From Ruminococcus sp. (GTDB lineage: Bacteria > Bacillota_A > Clostridia > Oscillospirales > Ruminococcaceae), in the NCBI RefSeq assembly GCF_024684275.1, contig NZ_JAIKXF010000087.1:1-64000 (forward strand): DNA of 64,000 nucleotides, written 5' to 3'. The notes beneath the pieces are model-generated. The model worked only from the letters and a program-made list of their open reading frames with translations, searched no databases and had not been told where the DNA came from. Shown here piece after piece: positions 20,001 to 27,729 of this stretch (positions within the stretch are counted from its first letter, which is position 1; each line of letters begins with the position of its first letter). The position numbers were made by a program, and so were the translations under genes.

Positions 20001-20492
20001 AACGATATTCTTAGCCTTGAAGTTTGTAGCCTTTGGCCAGAGCTGAACAGTAGCGCCCCAACGGTAGTTTGAAACGTTCTTGCCGCTCTTTGATTTAGCA
20101 AGATTTGCGTCATAGTAGCCCTTTGAGTTTGCGCTGTAGTACTTGTAGCCGATACCGTAGTACCATGTGAGAATTGCGCTGCCATTCTGTGGCTCGTCGT
20201 TTACGAACGTGATGTAAGGCGTCTGTACGATGACCTGCTGACGGTAAGTACCGGGAGCAATGTGTATCGTAACGCGGTTAGCCTCTGATGAGGGATTGAG
20301 GCTTGCAGCCTTGTCAACAGCCGCCTGCACTGTTGAGAAGTTGTTGTTTCTGCCTGAGTAGCCGACGTACAGGTCTGTACCTGCCGCATGAACGCTGACG
20401 GGGGGCACTGCCGCAAAAGCCGTCAGCAGTATCAATACGGATACTGCAAAGGCAAAAAGCTGCAACGCCAGCTTTTTTGTTCTTGAAACCAT
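17061..20492 (-). CDS. pectin methylesterase (CE8) - pectate lyase (PL1) - dockerin protein
   Basis: 1143-aa secreted bifunctional pectinase. Order: signal peptide (about 1-34); CE8 pectin methylesterase (about 37-400) with the catalytic strands SSQDTLY and GQTDYIFGG and the Arg of LGRPWG; a fibronectin-III-like domain (about 425-497); a PL1 pectate lyase beta-helix (about 500-845) with Ca-binding DGDGSLDIKWS and the catalytic Arg region NPRARNAH near 727; a beta-sandwich module of unclear family (about 885-1025); a run of Thr (about 1027-1057); and a complete dockerin (AGDANCDGNVDMSD near 1067). The esterase would remove methyl groups that block the lyase, so the two activities suit each other. 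RBS AAGGAG. It is monocistronic, with its own promoter and terminator. Confidence 0.94.
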   Translation of the reverse strand: MVSRTKKLALQLFAFAVSVLILLTAFAAVPPVSVHAAGTDLYVGYSGRNNNFSTVQAAVDKAASLNPSSEANRVTIHIAPGTYRQQVIVQTPYITFVNDEPQNGSAILTWYYGIGYKYYSANSKGYYDANLAKSKSGKNVSNYRWGATVQLWPKATNFKAKNIVFENSFNRYLTQEELADGVECTNETLKVQRTNGVDVKSKAYTERAAALSVDTGYAEFLNCQFLSSQDTLYTGGSPQYYKNCLIEGQTDYIFGGSNAVFDSCELRWKGYSSGSVGGYITAAREQGSPYTGYLFKDCKVTANSGLTVTAGYLGRPWGQTAKVLFVNTTLQNGNMITAAGWTSMSGVQPESVDGFKENGTKLSNGQRVDLSQRKGHIVSDSDAANINIKNYMNNWTPSFLNGESSDSSGNGQPSSNVDGAVKSCGGWFEEAFVEWDSSKLGNNVKVSYAPAGSSNYTAVDSQLIRNSRVDIVGLKGNTEYTVNIQGSNGSASCNIKTMAFDRSGYAHWNVSDGIGAYNNDGTLKSGVTVIYVNNSNKDSITYGGQTGLYNIFYSGKPKNVVFRLIGSIDVPKGAKANDGQQNDGSNMLYLQNAENVTIEGIGYDAALNQWGFEMKRSKSCEVRNLWLGKYPDDGVSMTGSADNKSNHMWVHNCTIEKGYNAYAGNGIVDADKADGDGSLDIKWSEYITVSYNLFKDGHKTSLVGGGTNHEQDWITYHHNWFNNTESRNPRARNAHIHSYNNYFYNNKQYGIGASYNSKVFSEANYYEKTNLPLDAENMGNDAYSGTIKSYGDKFDSCNMGSGLAYQIVSSRNDKSYVGNLKSGGQGYDNFDTDSSKIYGSYKVQSADAAKTEVMAYAGRMQNKAYNAGTVSGGGDVVIDEPVKSALISKFEVKDASYGAQWGIAETFAAGDKAFGDREHVIASVPNSISGGEHIITACNSKNTDSDLAVITAAKDITVYVCMDERVTTIPSWLSSFNKNGEIVEVNDSEAIRPFDVYAKEIKAGETLTLGTNGMSGACMNYIAFVNETPVVTTTTTTTTTTTTTTTTAATTESTTTTTTSQKPSQGMAGDANCDGNVDMSDIVLIMQSLANPNKFGLEGTDEHRLTEQGSANADVEGRNGVTANDALAIQRYLLHLITALPVD

Positions 20493-20598
20493 AGTTTTTA
20501 CTCCTTTTCATAACGTAAGTCCGCTGCCTAAAGCGGAACTGCCATTAAATACGGTGAGTCCGGAAGCTGAGCACAGGGAAAGCAGAACTTCAGAATAT

Positions 20599-20611
20599 AC
20601 ACCTACACACC
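20599..20611 (-). promoter_or_regulatory. direct-repeat motif GGTGTGTAGGTGT at the transcription start
   Basis: It differs at one base from the motif at 5919-5931 and is likewise 3 bp past the -10 hexamer. It is a candidate shared operator for plant-polysaccharide genes; no binding protein can be named. Confidence 0.55.
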
Positions 20612-20614
20612 ATA

Positions 20615-20643
20615 ATTATAGCACAGGTAGTAACAGTTGTAAA
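20615..20643 (-). promoter_or_regulatory. promoter of the pectinolytic dockerin gene
   Basis: Minus-strand -35 TTTACA (20643-20638) and -10 TATAAT (20620-20615), 17 bp apart. The predicted leader of about 115 nt has a hairpin formed around AGTTCCGCT/AGCGGACT at about 20520-20545. Confidence 0.72.
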
Positions 20644-20746
20644 TAAAATCATGAAAAGTTAAATCAGCTTTGTCTATTTATACAATATCTTCTTCCGCTA
20701 TTTGGCAGTTTTAACGTATAAATGGCTGTAAATCGGGAGATATAAG

Positions 20747-20774
20747 AAAAAAGGACTTTATCGAGTCCTTTTTT
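20747..20774. terminator. bidirectional terminator
   Basis: An 11-bp stem (AAAAAAGGACT at 20747-20757 with 20764-20774) with flanking A and T runs. It probably ends the minus-strand transcript that includes the phosphatase gene at 20873 and protects the downstream pectinase promoter. Confidence 0.8.
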
Positions 20775-20811
20775 GATTCATAATTAATATTTCCGCTAAC
20801 GCAGACGTATT

Positions 20812-20842
20812 TTGTAGGGGCGGCGTTCCGCCGCCCCTACAA
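20812..20842. repeat. GC-rich perfect palindrome
   Basis: A 13-bp inverted repeat (TTGTAGGGGCGGC at 20812-20824 and its complement at 20830-20842) with a 5-nt spacer, in an otherwise AT-rich gap. It directly abuts a heptad-repeat tract (20843-20879). It resembles REP-type intergenic palindromes; the copy number outside this window is unknown. Confidence 0.6.
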
Positions 20843-20879
20843 TCTTAGTTCTTAGTTCTTAGCTCTTAGTTCTCAATCA
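20843..20879. repeat. heptad repeat tract, TTAGTTC type
   Basis: Four to five tandem copies of a 7-mer near TTAGTTC (TTAGTTC, TTAGTTC, TTAGCTC, TTAGTTC, TCAATC), running into the stop codon of the phosphatase gene. Related tracts are at 42741, 45603 and 55519. Confidence 0.6.
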
Positions 20880-21445
20880 AAATGCTTATCTACGATAAGA
20901 ATCTCCTCTTTTTCCGCCAGCTCCATGTCCTCAAAGCCAAGTCTGATAATATAGGGCATGAAGTTTATAATGCGAAGAAAGCCTTCCGCACCAAAGCTGT
21001 TGTCATAATAGTGGAGTATAGTGCTGAGTGCCGTTCCGTGTGTGCCGACAAGGATATTCTCGCCCTCATGTCTGCGCAGCATTTCGTGTACAGCCGCCAT
21101 ATTGCGCTCAGTGACCGAGCCGAGGCTCTCGCCGCCCTCTTCACAATAGCCGAAATCGCTCCAGCGCCTATGGAACATCTCGCGGTTGTTGCCGTTTGCG
21201 CCGCTGATACGCTCGTGAAGCCTGTCATCAAGCTCTATTCTGAGCCCGTGTTCATCAGCAGTCTGCTTTATGGTGTCAAAGCTTCTCTTATAGGGACTTG
21301 AAATGGCACAGTCAAGGTGTATATCCCTCATTGCGCGGACTACCTCGGCAGTGTCTCTCATTCCTTCCTCGGTAAGGGGGCGAAGTGCTGCATCACCGCA
21401 CGAATAGTCAGGCAATGCGTGGCGCACAAAGTAGATGTTTGTCAT
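20873..21445 (-). CDS. histidine phosphatase family protein
   Basis: 190-aa phosphoglycerate-mutase-like phosphatase. The phospho-His site is FVRHALPDYS (RHA in place of the usual RHG), with the second-motif Arg/Glu region ISSPYKRSFDTIKQT and the late catalytic His in LVGTHGTALS. The substrate cannot be deduced; such proteins act on small phosphorylated metabolites. It is cytoplasmic. It follows the acyltransferase gene on the same strand by 34 nt and may be the last gene of the long minus-strand unit. Confidence 0.85.
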   Translation of the reverse strand: MTNIYFVRHALPDYSCGDAALRPLTEEGMRDTAEVVRAMRDIHLDCAISSPYKRSFDTIKQTADEHGLRIELDDRLHERISGANGNNREMFHRRWSDFGYCEEGGESLGSVTERNMAAVHEMLRRHEGENILVGTHGTALSTILHYYDNSFGAEGFLRIINFMPYIIRLGFEDMELAEKEEILIVDKHFD

Positions 21446-21478
21446 TTATTATTCTCCTGTTTATATATGGAAGTCCTG

Positions 21479-22525
21479 TTATCTTAAAACTTTTATACAT
21501 TTGCTTAATATTATTCTCAAAGCCTGCTCCAGAAGCTCTGAAAATCTATGTATATGCAGCAAATCAAACAGCTTTTTTCTTATGAGATCAACTATAAGAC
21601 CAAGTATAAATAATACTAATGAAAGCCCGATAAATTGTAATATAACTATCAGGATTTTAGATGAAGCAAGCTTGATAACTGCGTCCTCAAGATTGTCCCA
21701 TATGACGGGATTAAGTTGAAAAAGATAAATACCAAATGCCAAAGGAGAAATTTTGCCTATGACATTCCCCTTCAGTTGAATACGGGAAAAAACAATAACC
21801 AGTATCATGCCGTTTAAAAGAATTGTCGGTGATGTATATGTCAGCAATGAGCTTATTCCTGTAGTTACATATAACAACCAAGTAATAATACTACATACAA
21901 CCAAAATCAACACCAAAACGCTCGTCTTTTTTTCAGCAAATAGATTACTCTTTTTTGCTAACGCACCAAACATATAAAGAAGCATTATCCATATTAACGA
22001 ATAACCGCCATTCAACATGAATAAATTATAATTCATATCTACTATCGTAAAAATGATAAATAATACTATCAACCATTTTTTTGCAGCCTTTTCGTCAAGC
22101 TCAAAAACAAATTTTTTTATCAATGGGAAAAATATAAATGCTGAAAAATATGCAGTAAAATACCAATAAGTATCCGATGTCACAGGGAAAAGCAACACGA
22201 TAAAATCTTCTTTGTCGTATTTATCAGCCAATCCTGCAATTCTGAAAAAAAGATTCAAAATACAGGAATAGAATAATACCTGAAACCATAATTCTATAAG
22301 TCTTGAATATTTTGTCGGCTTATTACTTGCAACATAACCACTAATAATAGCAAAACTGTCAACCGCACAAAAAGCAACTGTTTCAAATAACAACAACACC
22401 TTACACTCAAATGACTCAAGCGTATACATATTCAATAATCCGCCCTGCCCAAGAATATGCAGCATACATACCATGAACATCAGAACTAATCTCAGAAGCT
22501 CTATACCCTGGTTCCTTTTACTCAT
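21479..22525 (-). CDS. membrane acyltransferase, family 3
   Basis: 348-aa integral membrane protein with about ten hydrophobic segments and the family-3 acyltransferase N-terminus (GIELLRLVLMFMVCMLHI, with the characteristic Arg and His). Such proteins O-acetylate sugars of cell-surface glycans. RBS CGGAGG. The gene is clearly richer in A+T than its neighbours, which suggests it came in by transfer; surface-glycan modifying genes often do. The acceptor is unknown. Confidence 0.82.
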   Translation of the reverse strand: MSKRNQGIELLRLVLMFMVCMLHILGQGGLLNMYTLESFECKVLLLFETVAFCAVDSFAIISGYVASNKPTKYSRLIELWFQVLFYSCILNLFFRIAGLADKYDKEDFIVLLFPVTSDTYWYFTAYFSAFIFFPLIKKFVFELDEKAAKKWLIVLFIIFTIVDMNYNLFMLNGGYSLIWIMLLYMFGALAKKSNLFAEKKTSVLVLILVVCSIITWLLYVTTGISSLLTYTSPTILLNGMILVIVFSRIQLKGNVIGKISPLAFGIYLFQLNPVIWDNLEDAVIKLASSKILIVILQFIGLSLVLFILGLIVDLIRKKLFDLLHIHRFSELLEQALRIILSKCIKVLR

Positions 22526-22562
22526 TTTATCCTCCGTTATAGTATATATTACATATCAATAA

Positions 22563-23702
22563 TCACAATCTCTCCTTGAAGTCCTCATAGCCAAAGCTGC
22601 GGAGCATTTCAAAGCTGCCGTCCTTTTTCAGCAGCATTATGTCGGGCAGCGGCATACCGTTAAATGTGTTGTTCTTGACCATTGAGTAGATAGCCATATC
22701 GCCGAATACCAGCCTGTCGCCTATGTGAAGGGGCTGGTCGAAGGAGTACTCACCGATAACGTCCCCTGCAAGGCAGGTCTGTGAGCCGAGGCGATAGCTG
22801 AACTGCTTCTCACCTTTTTCTCCTGAGCCCACAAGGGGCGGACGATAGGGCATTTCCAGCACATCGGGCATATGACAGGCAGCCGATGTATCAAGTATAG
22901 CTATTGGCATATCATTTTCTGTGATGTCAAGCACCTCAGTGACAAGCCAGCCTGCATTGAGAGCTATAGCCTCTCCCGGTTCAAGAAAGACCTCCAGTCC
23001 GTACTTCTCCTGTATACGGCGGATACAGCGCTCCAGCCGCGGTATATCGTAGTCCTCACGGGTGATGTGGTGACCGCCGCCGAAGTTTATCCACTCCATT
23101 TTTGGCAGTATGTCCCCGAATTTCTCCTCAACAGCGTCAAGAGTAGCCTCTAAATCGTCGGAATTCTGCTCGCAGAGAGTATGAAAGTGAAGTCCCGTAA
23201 CACCGCGGAGGTCATCGTCACGGAAGCTTTTACGTGTTATGCCAAGTCTCGATTTCGGCGAACAGGGATCGTATATCTCGTGCCCCTCCTGAGTGGAGTG
23301 CTCGGGATTTATGCGCAGACCTATCTTTTTCCCTGCCGCAAGCACACGGTCACGGTACTTGTCAAGCTGAGTGAAGGAATTGAAGATTATATGTCCGCAG
23401 TAAGAGATTATCTCGTCTATCTCGCTTTCGCGGTAGGCTGCGGAAAAAACATGATTTTCCTTTCCCATTTCCTCAAAGCCCAGTCTTGCCTCGAAAAGTC
23501 CGCTGCAAGCCGTACCTGCAAGGTACTCGCCTATCATGGGATAGAGGTGATAGCAGGAAAATGCCTTCTGAGCAAGGAGTATCTTCGCGCCAGTTCTTTC
23601 GGAAACGCCGCGGAGTATCTCCAGATTACGGATAAGCGCCGGCTCGTCCGCTATATAGCAGGGAGTCGGCACTTTATTAACATCAAAATTATACCTCATC
23701 AT
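22563..23702 (-). CDS. nspC: carboxynorspermidine decarboxylase
   Basis: PLP-dependent fold-III decarboxylase, 379 aa, that converts carboxy(nor)spermidine to (nor)spermidine. The PLP lysine lies in ILLAQKAFSCYH near residue 45; GVTGLHFHTLCE and EPGEAIALNAGW are diagnostic for the NspC group; the active-site Cys region reads DTSAACHMPD. Two adjacent ATGs (23702 and 23699) overlap the stop of the cyclophilin gene by 4 nt or less. It works with the carboxynorspermidine synthase gene at 24860 in the same run. The product in this organism is more likely spermidine than norspermidine, but sequence does not settle that. Confidence 0.93.
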   Translation of the reverse strand: MMRYNFDVNKVPTPCYIADEPALIRNLEILRGVSERTGAKILLAQKAFSCYHLYPMIGEYLAGTACSGLFEARLGFEEMGKENHVFSAAYRESEIDEIISYCGHIIFNSFTQLDKYRDRVLAAGKKIGLRINPEHSTQEGHEIYDPCSPKSRLGITRKSFRDDDLRGVTGLHFHTLCEQNSDDLEATLDAVEEKFGDILPKMEWINFGGGHHITREDYDIPRLERCIRRIQEKYGLEVFLEPGEAIALNAGWLVTEVLDITENDMPIAILDTSAACHMPDVLEMPYRPPLVGSGEKGEKQFSYRLGSQTCLAGDVIGEYSFDQPLHIGDRLVFGDMAIYSMVKNNTFNGMPLPDIMLLKKDGSFEMLRSFGYEDFKERL

Positions 23703-24370
23703 TTCTTGATAAAGTCATTCATGGTTATCTTTACTCTTGGAGATCCGCTCTCATCGGGCTCGATCATCTCCACCTTCTCCATTACTATCGGAGTTTTCGG
23801 AACAGCCATTTCGCCCATAGAGTTAAGGTCACGCTCTACCTTCATAAAGTCGTCAACGACCTCCATGCCCTCGGTAACGTTTGCGAATGCAGCGTACTGT
23901 CCGTCCAGTGAAGAAGCATAATTGCCTGTATAGCAGATAAAGAACTGGCTTGAAGCGCTGTCATAATCCATGCTGCGAGCCATTGAAACTACTCCGCGCT
24001 GATGTGAGATAGGGTTGTCAACGCCGTTTGCAGCGAATTCGCCCTTGATAGTATCAGGGCTGCCGCCTGTGCCGTCACCCTTAGGATCGCCGCCCTGAGC
24101 CATGAACTCGTCTACTACGCGGTGGAAGGTAAGTCCGTTGTAGAAGCCTTCATTTACCAGCTTTTCAAAATTCTCGCAGGTGATAGGAGCTTCATTAGGG
24201 TGAAGTGTGAGAACGATAGTATTTCCCGACTGATCTGAGTTTGTAGTTGGGGGTGTATCGTTTACATCAGAGGTGGAAAGGCTCTTTCCGCAGCCTGTTA
24301 TCATAAGCATTGAAGCTGCTGCGGCAACAGCCATGATCTTCTTGATATTCTTGAAATGTGACATTTCCAT
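23699..24370 (-). CDS. cyclophilin-type peptidyl-prolyl isomerase, lipoprotein
   Basis: 223 aa. The N-terminus is a lipoprotein signal with lipobox MITGC near residue 27, so the protein sits on the outer face of the membrane. The rest is a compact bacterial cyclophilin: FHRVVDEFMAQGGDPKGDGTGG, SMARSMDYDSASSQFFI in part, and LDGQYAAFANV. It would assist folding of secreted proteins. Its start overlaps the VanZ-like stop by one base (TAATG), with an AAGGAG site upstream. Confidence 0.92.
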   Translation of the reverse strand: MEMSHFKNIKKIMAVAAAASMLMITGCGKSLSTSDVNDTPPTTNSDQSGNTIVLTLHPNEAPITCENFEKLVNEGFYNGLTFHRVVDEFMAQGGDPKGDGTGGSPDTIKGEFAANGVDNPISHQRGVVSMARSMDYDSASSQFFICYTGNYASSLDGQYAAFANVTEGMEVVDDFMKVERDLNSMGEMAVPKTPIVMEKVEMIEPDESGSPRVKITMNDFIKK

Positions 24371-24870
24371 TATTCTCCTTTTTTTAAGCCGACGTCGGTA
24401 AACATCAGCTTTTTTACTATATCAAGCCTTGAAAAGCCAAAGCCGATAACAGCGCCTGTGAGATTAAGTATAAAGTCGTCAATATCACAGGCACCGCACA
24501 TTGTGATAAACTGTATCATCTCCACGCCTGTTATCGCTGCCGAAGCCGTAAGCAAAAAGCTCCTGAATCGGCGCTGTTTTCTCCATATTGCAGGAAAAAG
24601 CACACCTGTGGGCAGAAATGCAGCAAGATTGCCGAATATATTCTCAAATGAGATGTCTCCGTACAGCGTATCTCCGTCGCGGAGGTATCCTGCGAACTCA
24701 ATGATCGTGCGAAAGGGCACAAAATTGGTATTCTCGCGGAAGTATTCCCTGTATGAGCATATCCCCAGCAGGCTTTCCCTCATAAAGAACAGCATAAAGA
24801 CTGCGCATATAAGGTAAACAGCAAAAAGCGTAAAGACAATGATGCTTTTTATTCTCAAATCAGTCAACAA
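24370..24870 (-). CDS. VanZ-family membrane protein
   Basis: 166 aa with about four membrane segments and the VanZ-like motifs NFVPFRTI and NIFGNLAAFLPTG. The family includes the teicoplanin-resistance accessory VanZ, but most members have no known role; no vancomycin cluster is nearby. The start codon appears to be TTG at 24870, inside the last codons of the synthase gene, with GGAGGAGG about 17 nt upstream, so the precise start is uncertain. Confidence 0.75.
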   Translation of the reverse strand: MLTDLRIKSIIVFTLFAVYLICAVFMLFFMRESLLGICSYREYFRENTNFVPFRTIIEFAGYLRDGDTLYGDISFENIFGNLAAFLPTGVLFPAIWRKQRRFRSFLLTASAAITGVEMIQFITMCGACDIDDFILNLTGAVIGFGFSRLDIVKKLMFTDVGLKKGE

Positions 24871-26062
24871 GAGTAGGATTGAAGTCCTCCTCCCACGGAA
24901 GTCCCCACTTGTTGAGAGCCTCCATGAACGGATCGGGATCGAATTCCTCGATATTGTAAACGCCTGCCTTCTTCCATGTGCCTGTCATTATCATCATAGC
25001 ACCTATCATTGCAGGTACGCCTGTTGTATAGGAAATAGCCTGTGAGCCCACTTCCTTGTAGCATTCCTGATGATCGCAGATATTGTAGAGGTAGTAGTTC
25101 TTGTCCTTGCCGTCCTTCTTTCCGCGGAAGATACAGCCGATATTGGTCTTGCCCACTGTTCTCGGACCGAGAGAAGCAGGATCTGGCAGTACAGCCTTGA
25201 GGAACTGGAGAGGTACTATCTCCCTGCCCTCGTACATGATAGGCTCGATAGATGTCATGCCGACATTTTCGAGACACTTGAGATGTGTGAGGTAGCTCTG
25301 ACCGAATGTCATGAAGAAGCGAATACGCTTGATGCCCTTGATGTTGAGAGCCAGTGATTCAAGCTCCTCGTGGTGGAGAAGATACATATCCTTCTCGCCG
25401 ACGCCCTTGAAGTTGTAAACGCGCTTTATCTCCATAGGCTCAGTCTCTACCCACTTGCCGTCCTCGATGTAGCTTCCCTTAGCGGAGACCTCACGGATAT
25501 TTATCTCGGGGTTGAAGTTTGTAGCGAAGGGATAACCGTGGTCGCCGCCGTTGCAGTCGAGAATGTCGATGTAGTTTATCTCGTCGAACTCATGCTTCAT
25601 GGCGTAAGCGGAGAATACTCCTGTAACGCCCGGATCGAAGCCGCTGCCGAGGAGGGCTGTGATACCAGCCTTTTCAAATCTCTCGCGGTAAGCCCACTGC
25701 CACTTGTACTCGAATTTAGCAGTATCAAGAGGCTCATAGTTAGCTGTATCAACGTAATGAGTCTTTGTAGCGAGACAAGCGTCCATAATAGTAAGGTCCT
25801 GATATGGGAGCGCAAGGTTGAGCACTACATCAGGCTTGTAGCTGTTGATAAGAGCAACGAGCTCGTCCACGTTGTCAGCGTTTACCTGTGCAGTCTCGAT
25901 AACTGTCTTTGTTGTAGGCTGGAGCTTTTCCTTCAGCGCGTCGCACTTTGACTTAGTACGGCTTGCGATCATTATGCCCTCAAATACCTCGCTGTTCTGG
26001 CAGCACTTGTGGATCGCTACGGACGCAACACCGCCGCAGCCGATGATCATACATTTTCCCAT
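24860..26062 (-). CDS. carboxynorspermidine/carboxyspermidine synthase (saccharopine-dehydrogenase-like)
   Basis: 400-aa NADPH-dependent enzyme that condenses a diamine (putrescine or diaminopropane) with aspartate semialdehyde. An N-terminal Rossmann motif (MIIGCGGVASVAIHKC) is followed by the saccharopine dehydrogenase-like domain (ALLGSGFDPGVTGVFSAY, DHGYPFATNFNPEINIREV in part). The whole sequence fits the Lys9/CASDH group rather than lysine biosynthesis, and the partner decarboxylase nspC is downstream on the same strand. A poorer RBS region (CGGAGG) precedes the ATG. Confidence 0.9.
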   Translation of the reverse strand: MGKCMIIGCGGVASVAIHKCCQNSEVFEGIMIASRTKSKCDALKEKLQPTTKTVIETAQVNADNVDELVALINSYKPDVVLNLALPYQDLTIMDACLATKTHYVDTANYEPLDTAKFEYKWQWAYRERFEKAGITALLGSGFDPGVTGVFSAYAMKHEFDEINYIDILDCNGGDHGYPFATNFNPEINIREVSAKGSYIEDGKWVETEPMEIKRVYNFKGVGEKDMYLLHHEELESLALNIKGIKRIRFFMTFGQSYLTHLKCLENVGMTSIEPIMYEGREIVPLQFLKAVLPDPASLGPRTVGKTNIGCIFRGKKDGKDKNYYLYNICDHQECYKEVGSQAISYTTGVPAMIGAMMIMTGTWKKAGVYNIEEFDPDPFMEALNKWGLPWEEDFNPTLVD

Positions 26063-26155
26063 TTTTTATTCCTCCGTATCTTAATTTATTTTTTTATATA
26101 CTTCAAAAATACTTTTCTTTTTCTGATTTACTTTTTAATGTCAGCCAAATTCGTT

Positions 26156-26602
26156 TTATACTTGCTGAGCATACCACACAGGTATCGCGATCGTCAGAAA
26201 TATCAGCAGCAAAACTCCAATGATAACACACGTAATTTTTATGCCATGGATCCTGACAAAACGTGTTTCCTCAGGACAAAAAAATGATTTCGGATTATCT
26301 GGATCCACAAAAACCTCGGTGTGCGAACCGATTTCAACCTTCTTGACCCACTTACTGTCGGTGCTGCCTGCAAGTCTGCATAATTCACCATTGTAGGAAT
26401 ACTCATAAAGAGGTGCCCTTTTATTGTAATATGACTTGGTCTCATTGTCATAAAACCTGACATCGGTATAACTGACTACTTCTGCCAAAACACGTTCCGT
26501 ACAGCGACTTTTTCTTTTTATCTCCTTGATCATTTCAAATATAAGAAATATAAAAGCAATAATCAGAAAAGCTAATGCAATGAATAACATTATTGGAATC
26601 AT
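26156..26602 (-). CDS. DUF3592-like membrane protein
   Basis: 148 aa. One N-terminal transmembrane helix, a small extracytoplasmic beta domain (PLYEYSYNGELCRLAGSTDSK, shown in part; VGS/IGSHTEVFVDPDNP) and a C-terminal helix. The pattern YEY..G....AG....... (I/V)G..V.V.(D/S).(D/N)P recurs in the neighbour at 27109, so the two are paralogues. Function unknown. Confidence 0.7.
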   Translation of the reverse strand: MIPIMLFIALAFLIIAFIFLIFEMIKEIKRKSRCTERVLAEVVSYTDVRFYDNETKSYYNKRAPLYEYSYNGELCRLAGSTDSKWVKKVEIGSHTEVFVDPDNPKSFFCPEETRFVRIHGIKITCVIIGVLLLIFLTIAIPVWYAQQV

Positions 26603-26614
26603 AGCGTTTTCCTT

Positions 26615-27073
26615 TTAAATTTTCAGCTTCATATTTGTAAAGCCTGTGTTTTCAACTTCAAAGCCCATCTGCTTGTAAAGCTTGAAGCCGTCCTCAGAGG
26701 CTTTCAGCTCGATGTAGTCAAGCTCCATGACCTTTGCGTCGGATATGAGCAGCTCCATAAGCGCCGTAGCTATGCCCTGTCGGCGGTGGCTTGCCTCAGT
26801 GAATACATTCAGCACCGTTCCCACACGTCCGCTGGGGAAGTTGGGATTGGGCGGAAGCTCCCTTACCGTAAGGAATGCCGAGCCGACTATCTTTCCGCCG
26901 TCCTCTGCAAGGTATGCAAAAAGATCACAGTTGAGGTGGTCTGAGTAGTACCTCGGCAGCTTAGCCTTGATCTGTGCTGCCTGTGCTGTAGTCATCTCAG
27001 GGAAATCCTCACGGAGATACTTCATGCGTATCTCTGCAAGTCCCGAGACGTTCTGTGCTCTGAAAATATTCAT
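26615..27073 (-). CDS. GNAT-family N-acetyltransferase
   Basis: 152 aa. The acetyl-CoA loop RRQGIATALMELL (Q/RxxGxG/A type) and the C-terminal GFKLYKQMGFE strand identify a GNAT. Spermidine acetylation would fit the neighbourhood but cannot be shown; it is not close to SpeG by eye. RBS AGGCAGGA. 12 nt separate it from the next gene downstream. Confidence 0.87.
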   Translation of the reverse strand: MNIFRAQNVSGLAEIRMKYLREDFPEMTTAQAAQIKAKLPRYYSDHLNCDLFAYLAEDGGKIVGSAFLTVRELPPNPNFPSGRVGTVLNVFTEASHRRQGIATALMELLISDAKVMELDYIELKASEDGFKLYKQMGFEVENTGFTNMKLKI

Positions 27074-27108
27074 GTCATATCCTGCCTTTCTTGTTGTGTT
27101 CAGTCTCT

Positions 27109-27705
27109 TCAGCCGTCATAATTGTTTGCTTCATCTGTTTTGGCAGTACCTTTCTTTTTTGAAGCACGGACGATTATTATAATAACAGCAGCCGTCACCG
27201 CTGCAAGCAGTATCAGCGGGATAACCAGCACAAGTATGAGCGTCCCCGACACCTTATGCCCGAAGTCATCTATGACCTTAGTGGGGTTATATTCGGGATC
27301 GTACATTCTGCCCGGATTAACATCCGATATGAGGACGTTCACCTTCTGTCCCACATCATACTTCTTATCAGCTGATGCTACACTGCCTGCCACGCTGTAG
27401 GTCTTGCCTCTGTATTCATATTCGTAAACGGGAGTATAGACCTTGCCCGTTTTGGTGTCTGCACTGTTGACGCCGTCAGATTCTCTGACGCGGTTTTCCG
27501 TAATGACCGCAGTAATAGGGACATTATACTGAGTAGTGTCCTTTTTTATGGCATCTCCGATAAGATTTTTTGCCATTATAAACGGTATCATTACACCGAC
27601 ACATATAAGGAATATAACTATTGCAGCTGCAATGATTATCTTTGCAGCAGGACTTTTCCTGCTGTTTTCTTCAGTATTTGTATCATTATAAGAGTTATGT
27701 TCCAT
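27109..27705 (-). CDS. DUF3592-like membrane protein
   Basis: 198 aa. A hydrophilic N-tail, one membrane helix (about 25-47), an extracytoplasmic domain (YEYEYRGKTYSVAGSV, VGQKVNVLISDVNPG) and a C-terminal membrane helix followed by a Lys-rich cytoplasmic tail. It resembles the protein at 26156. It lies 24 nt after agmatinase. Function unknown. Confidence 0.68.
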   Translation of the reverse strand: MEHNSYNDTNTEENSRKSPAAKIIIAAAIVIFLICVGVMIPFIMAKNLIGDAIKKDTTQYNVPITAVITENRVRESDGVNSADTKTGKVYTPVYEYEYRGKTYSVAGSVASADKKYDVGQKVNVLISDVNPGRMYDPEYNPTKVIDDFGHKVSGTLILVLVIPLILLAAVTAAVIIIIVRASKKKGTAKTDEANNYDG

Positions 27706-27729
27706 AATGCTCCCCCTTGCCAGCTCAAA

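Noticed and set aside
24370..24870. Glycopeptide resistance because of VanZ similarity
   Set aside because: No vanHAX or regulator is near, and most VanZ-like proteins have no known link to resistance.
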